From positions 2,790,001 through 2,854,000 of the forward strand of contig NZ_CP035704.1 in the NCBI RefSeq assembly GCF_004168365.1: a stretch of 64,000 bases of DNA. Reading direction: 5' to 3'. The position numbers and the translations under genes were made by a program. How positions within the stretch are numbered: the stretch's first letter is position 1; each line of letters starts with the position of its first letter. The DNA is from Pseudolysobacter antarcticus (GTDB lineage Bacteria; Pseudomonadota; Gammaproteobacteria; Xanthomonadales; Rhodanobacteraceae). The notes beneath the pieces were generated by a model, which was not told the DNA's origin, searched no databases, and saw only the letters and a list, made by a program, of their open reading frames with translations. Shown one piece after another: positions 61,586 through 64,000 of this stretch.

Positions 61586-61894
61586 TGCGACTCCATAAGC
61601 TAAGACTTGAAATACGCGCCGCGGGTGCGGCAGAAAATGCAGCGACACGCGACGGTCGGGTTTGATGAAGAGCGACGCAAATCCTTGGTCTATGTCGAGT
61701 ATACAAATTTGCAAAAGCGGAATAATCAAAACGTGTTTCCGCTTGCGCACTGGCCGATGTTATTCGAACTCTCATGCGGCGGATCTTTCTGCACCAAGCC
61801 TAGAGCGCTGATGTTCGTGGATCAATATAGAATCATCAGCGCCAATGTTGTTGCATACAGCATGTCACTTTGAAAACAGGATTTGTTTGCACCG
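61586..61894. other. Intergenic region, divergent promoters presumed
   Basis: About 309 bases between the broken lipoprotein gene (minus) and the transporter (plus). It includes an AT-richer part (61695-61735 and 61820-61850) where promoters may lie. No gene or repeat is seen. Confidence 0.4.
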
Positions 61895-63184
61895 ATGCTC
61901 TGGATCACCTGGATTGTTTTTGCGCTGACTTATTTAGGTCTGGCGATTGGCAAGGTGCCGGGCACACGCATGGATCGTGCGGCGATTGCATTGGTCGGTG
62001 CGACCTTGATGCTTTGCCTCGGTGTGCTTACCTTGCGCGAAGCGGTCGCGGCAGATTCGATTGATTACGAAACCTTGCTGCTGTTGTTCGGCATGATGGT
62101 GCTGGTCGGATTTCTGCAGTTGTCGGGCGTGTTTATCCGCCTGACCAATGTCTTGCTCGCGCGAATTCGCACGCCGCATGTTTTGCTCGCGACCATCATT
62201 TTTCTGAGCGGGGTGCTCTCGGCATTTCTGGTCAACGATGTGGTTTGCGTGGCGATCACGCCGTTGATTCTGCATCTCGTACAAAAGCTCAGATTCGATC
62301 CGTTGCCGCAACTTATCGGCCTCGCTACCGCAGCGAATATCGGCTCGGTCGCCACGATCACCGGCAATCCGCAAAACATGATCATCGGTGTGCAATCGCA
62401 GATTTCGTATCTGGATTTTGCGCTGCATCTCGCGCCGATCGCGTTGCTCGGCTTGCTCGTCGATTTTTTTCTGATCGCGCTGATCTATCGAAAAAGACTC
62501 GCTGCAAAACGTGATCCCGACCTCGTACCTAGCCAACCAGCCAACGCCAAAATCGGCGCCGACAAACATATCCCGCATCAGGAAAAAGTGCCGGACCGAC
62601 CGATCCATCGCTGGCTGCAAACCAAGAGCGTGATCGTCGCTGTCGTCACCGTCATTCTGTTTTTTACCGGACTGCCGATTGCGCTGATCGCGATCGGTGC
62701 GGCTGCAGTTCTGCTGGTCGACCGCATCAAATCCGAAAAGATTTATCGGCGCATCGATTGGAGCCTGCTGCTGATGTTCACCGGACTTTTTGTCGTCGTG
62801 CATGCGTTTCAGCTGAATGTGGTCAACGGCTGGGATGTGGCGCACTGGCGCTGGTTGCAGACACCATCGGCCGGCCTGCTGAGCCTCGCCTCGGCGGCGC
62901 TGTCGAACTTGGTCAGCAATGTTCCTGCGGTATTGCTGTTCGAGCCGGTGATGCACGCGATAACACCGGCCGCGCAATCGAACGCGTGGTTGACCCTCGC
63001 GATGTCCAGCACCTTGGCCGGTAACCTGACGATACTCGGCTCGGTCGCCAACCTGATCGTGGTCGAGAGCGCAAAACGCGGAGGCGTGCCGATCTCATTC
63101 TGGGAATATTCGCGCGTCGGTCTTCCACTGACTTTATTGACCCTTGCCATCGGTATCGTATGGCTGCAGTTCGTGCATTATTGA
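61895..63184 (+). CDS. ArsB/CitM-family (SLC13-like) membrane transporter
   Basis: About 429 residues with 11-12 membrane helices. Family stretches are DYETLLLLFGMMVLVGFLQL, SGVLSAFLVNDVVCVAITPL, ATAANIGSVATITGNPQNMI and a mirrored second-half motif SNLVSNVPAVLLFEPVM with LAGNLTILGSVANLIVVESA. This inverted-repeat layout is that of the ArsB/NhaD/citrate superfamily; the ion or anion transported is not deducible. A TTG four codons upstream (61883) is an alternative start. The next gene follows after 7 bases, suggesting an operon with the ABC ATPase. Confidence 0.87.
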   Translation: MLWITWIVFALTYLGLAIGKVPGTRMDRAAIALVGATLMLCLGVLTLREAVAADSIDYETLLLLFGMMVLVGFLQLSGVFIRLTNVLLARIRTPHVLLATIIFLSGVLSAFLVNDVVCVAITPLILHLVQKLRFDPLPQLIGLATAANIGSVATITGNPQNMIIGVQSQISYLDFALHLAPIALLGLLVDFFLIALIYRKRLAAKRDPDLVPSQPANAKIGADKHIPHQEKVPDRPIHRWLQTKSVIVAVVTVILFFTGLPIALIAIGAAAVLLVDRIKSEKIYRRIDWSLLLMFTGLFVVVHAFQLNVVNGWDVAHWRWLQTPSAGLLSLASAALSNLVSNVPAVLLFEPVMHAITPAAQSNAWLTLAMSSTLAGNLTILGSVANLIVVESAKRGGVPISFWEYSRVGLPLTLLTLAIGIVWLQFVHY

Positions 63185-63191
63185 TCAGACC

Positions 63192-64000
63192 ATGAGCAGC
63201 CATCAGACCATTCTCGAACTCGACGATGCCAGTGTCATGCGCGATGGCCGATACATCCTCGATGGCCTCACGCTCGCGATCCACTGCGGCGAACACACCG
63301 CGATCATCGGCGCGAATGGCTCTGGAAAATCGACGCTCATGAAGCTGCTGACCTTGCAGCATTATCCGCTCGCGCATGTGGATGGCACACCGTCGGTACG
63401 CGTATTCGGACGCGAGCGCTGGGATGTTTTTGCGCTGCGTCGGCAACTCGGCATCGTCTCGTCAGACATGCATCTGGCCTTGCTCGATGCGCACGCGGTC
63501 AATCATCTGAGTGCGCTCGATATCGTGCTGTCCGGGTTTTTCGCGAGCCTCGGATATTTCGAGCAAGCGCAGATCGATGACTCGATGCGCGAGCGCGCAT
63601 ACGCGGCACTGAATAATGTCGGCGCGCTCGCACTGGCGCAAAAATCGCTCGACTGCATGTCCACCGGCGAGGCGCGACGTGTGCTGATCGCACGCGCTCT
63701 CGTGCACGAACCGCAGGCGCTGATTCTGGACGAACCGACCACCGGACTTGATCTGGTCGCGCGTTTTGGTTTCATGCAGATCGTGCGCAATCTCGCGCGG
63801 CAGGGACGCACCGTGATTCTGGTCACGCATCATTTCGACGAAGTGATTCCGGAAATTCAACGTGTGATTCTACTGCGCCACGGACGAATCGCTGCCGACG
63901 GAGCAAAGGCCGAGGTGTTGCAATCCGCATCGGTCAGCGCCGCGTTTGAGCATGCGATCACGCTGCACGAATCGCACGGCTATTACCACGCGCAATTGGG
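63192..64000 (+). CDS. ABC-type ATP-binding protein (3' end outside window)
   Basis: From the ATG at 63192, 269 codons run open to the window end. Walker A is IIGANGSGKSTLMKLLTLQH, the signature is CMSTGEARRVLIARAL (STGEA instead of SGGQ), Walker B is ALILDEPTTGLDLVARFGFM and the switch His is in LVTHHFDEVIPEIQRVILLR. The overall pattern resembles YlmA/ModF-like single ATPases, which lack an adjacent permease. It follows the ArsB/CitM-type transporter by 7 bases. Only the last few residues are probably missing. Confidence 0.87.
   Translation, partial: MSSHQTILELDDASVMRDGRYILDGLTLAIHCGEHTAIIGANGSGKSTLMKLLTLQHYPLAHVDGTPSVRVFGRERWDVFALRRQLGIVSSDMHLALLDAHAVNHLSALDIVLSGFFASLGYFEQAQIDDSMRERAYAALNNVGALALAQKSLDCMSTGEARRVLIARALVHEPQALILDEPTTGLDLVARFGFMQIVRNLARQGRTVILVTHHFDEVIPEIQRVILLRHGRIAADGAKAEVLQSASVSAAFEHAITLHESHGYYHAQL

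Overview
The window is mostly GC-rich coding DNA, densely packed on both strands. It looks like a free-living gammaproteobacterium close to Rhodanobacteraceae/Lysobacteraceae (order Lysobacterales). That placement is inference. It rests on the membrane-anchored LytTR regulator facing an acyltransferase, the HutF-type histidine route, a PA4063-4066-like zinc ABC operon under a Zur box, CadC-like TPR regulators, and several exported beta-helix or FG-GAP proteins ending in Phe-x-x-Gly-Phe-Glu. No rRNA, tRNA, CRISPR array, integrase or intact insertion sequence was found.

Layout. 0-3.2 kb: 3' part of an Lhr helicase gene and a VOC protein. 3.4-5.6 kb: a run of integron gene cassettes with two clear attC sites, one truncated and one degenerate, and no integrase in the window. 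5.6-21.9 kb: ordinary chromosome (PhyH-like oxygenase, CPBP protease, M61 peptidase, acyltransferase/LytTR pair, rhomboid, quinone oxidoreductase, HGSNAT-like acyltransferase, PDZ lipoprotein, YkgJ, GIY-YIG, TspO, GAF-GGDEF cyclase). 21.9-23.2 kb: a scar of broken toxin-antitoxin genes (deleted hipA, intact hipB with repeated operator-like sites, a HigA-like fragment) next to a decayed copy of the neighbouring host gene. 23.4-26.2 kb: an AT-rich island with an sce7726-family nuclease-like gene facing a three-gene operon (membrane protein, ImmA/IrrE protease, T4-beta-like protein). This is the best candidate here for an undescribed, possibly defensive, system.

26.2-42.1 kb: histidine-utilisation genes hutU, hutF and hutI, dispersed among an NPP-type phosphodiesterase, a large membrane protein, three exported beta-rich proteins and a CadC-like regulator. 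42.2-49.8 kb: ribosomal protein THX, a patatin, an exported serine hydrolase beside a D-aminoacylase-like lipoprotein, a flavin monooxygenase and a zinc CDF exporter. 50-53.2 kb: a MerC-domain protein and an ABC ATPase-permease-DUF3299 operon diverge around a perfect Zur palindrome. 53.3-64 kb: an exported hypothetical protein, nitronate monooxygenase, M14 peptidase, an FG-GAP protein, a TonB-domain-like lipoprotein gene broken by two amber codons, an ArsB/CitM-type transporter, and an ABC ATPase running off the end.

Two genes carry single-base frameshifts (DUF6869-like at 12.7-13.1 kb, DUF3299 at 52.6-53.2 kb) and one carries two nonsense codons. These may be real decay or base-calling errors; raw reads would decide.
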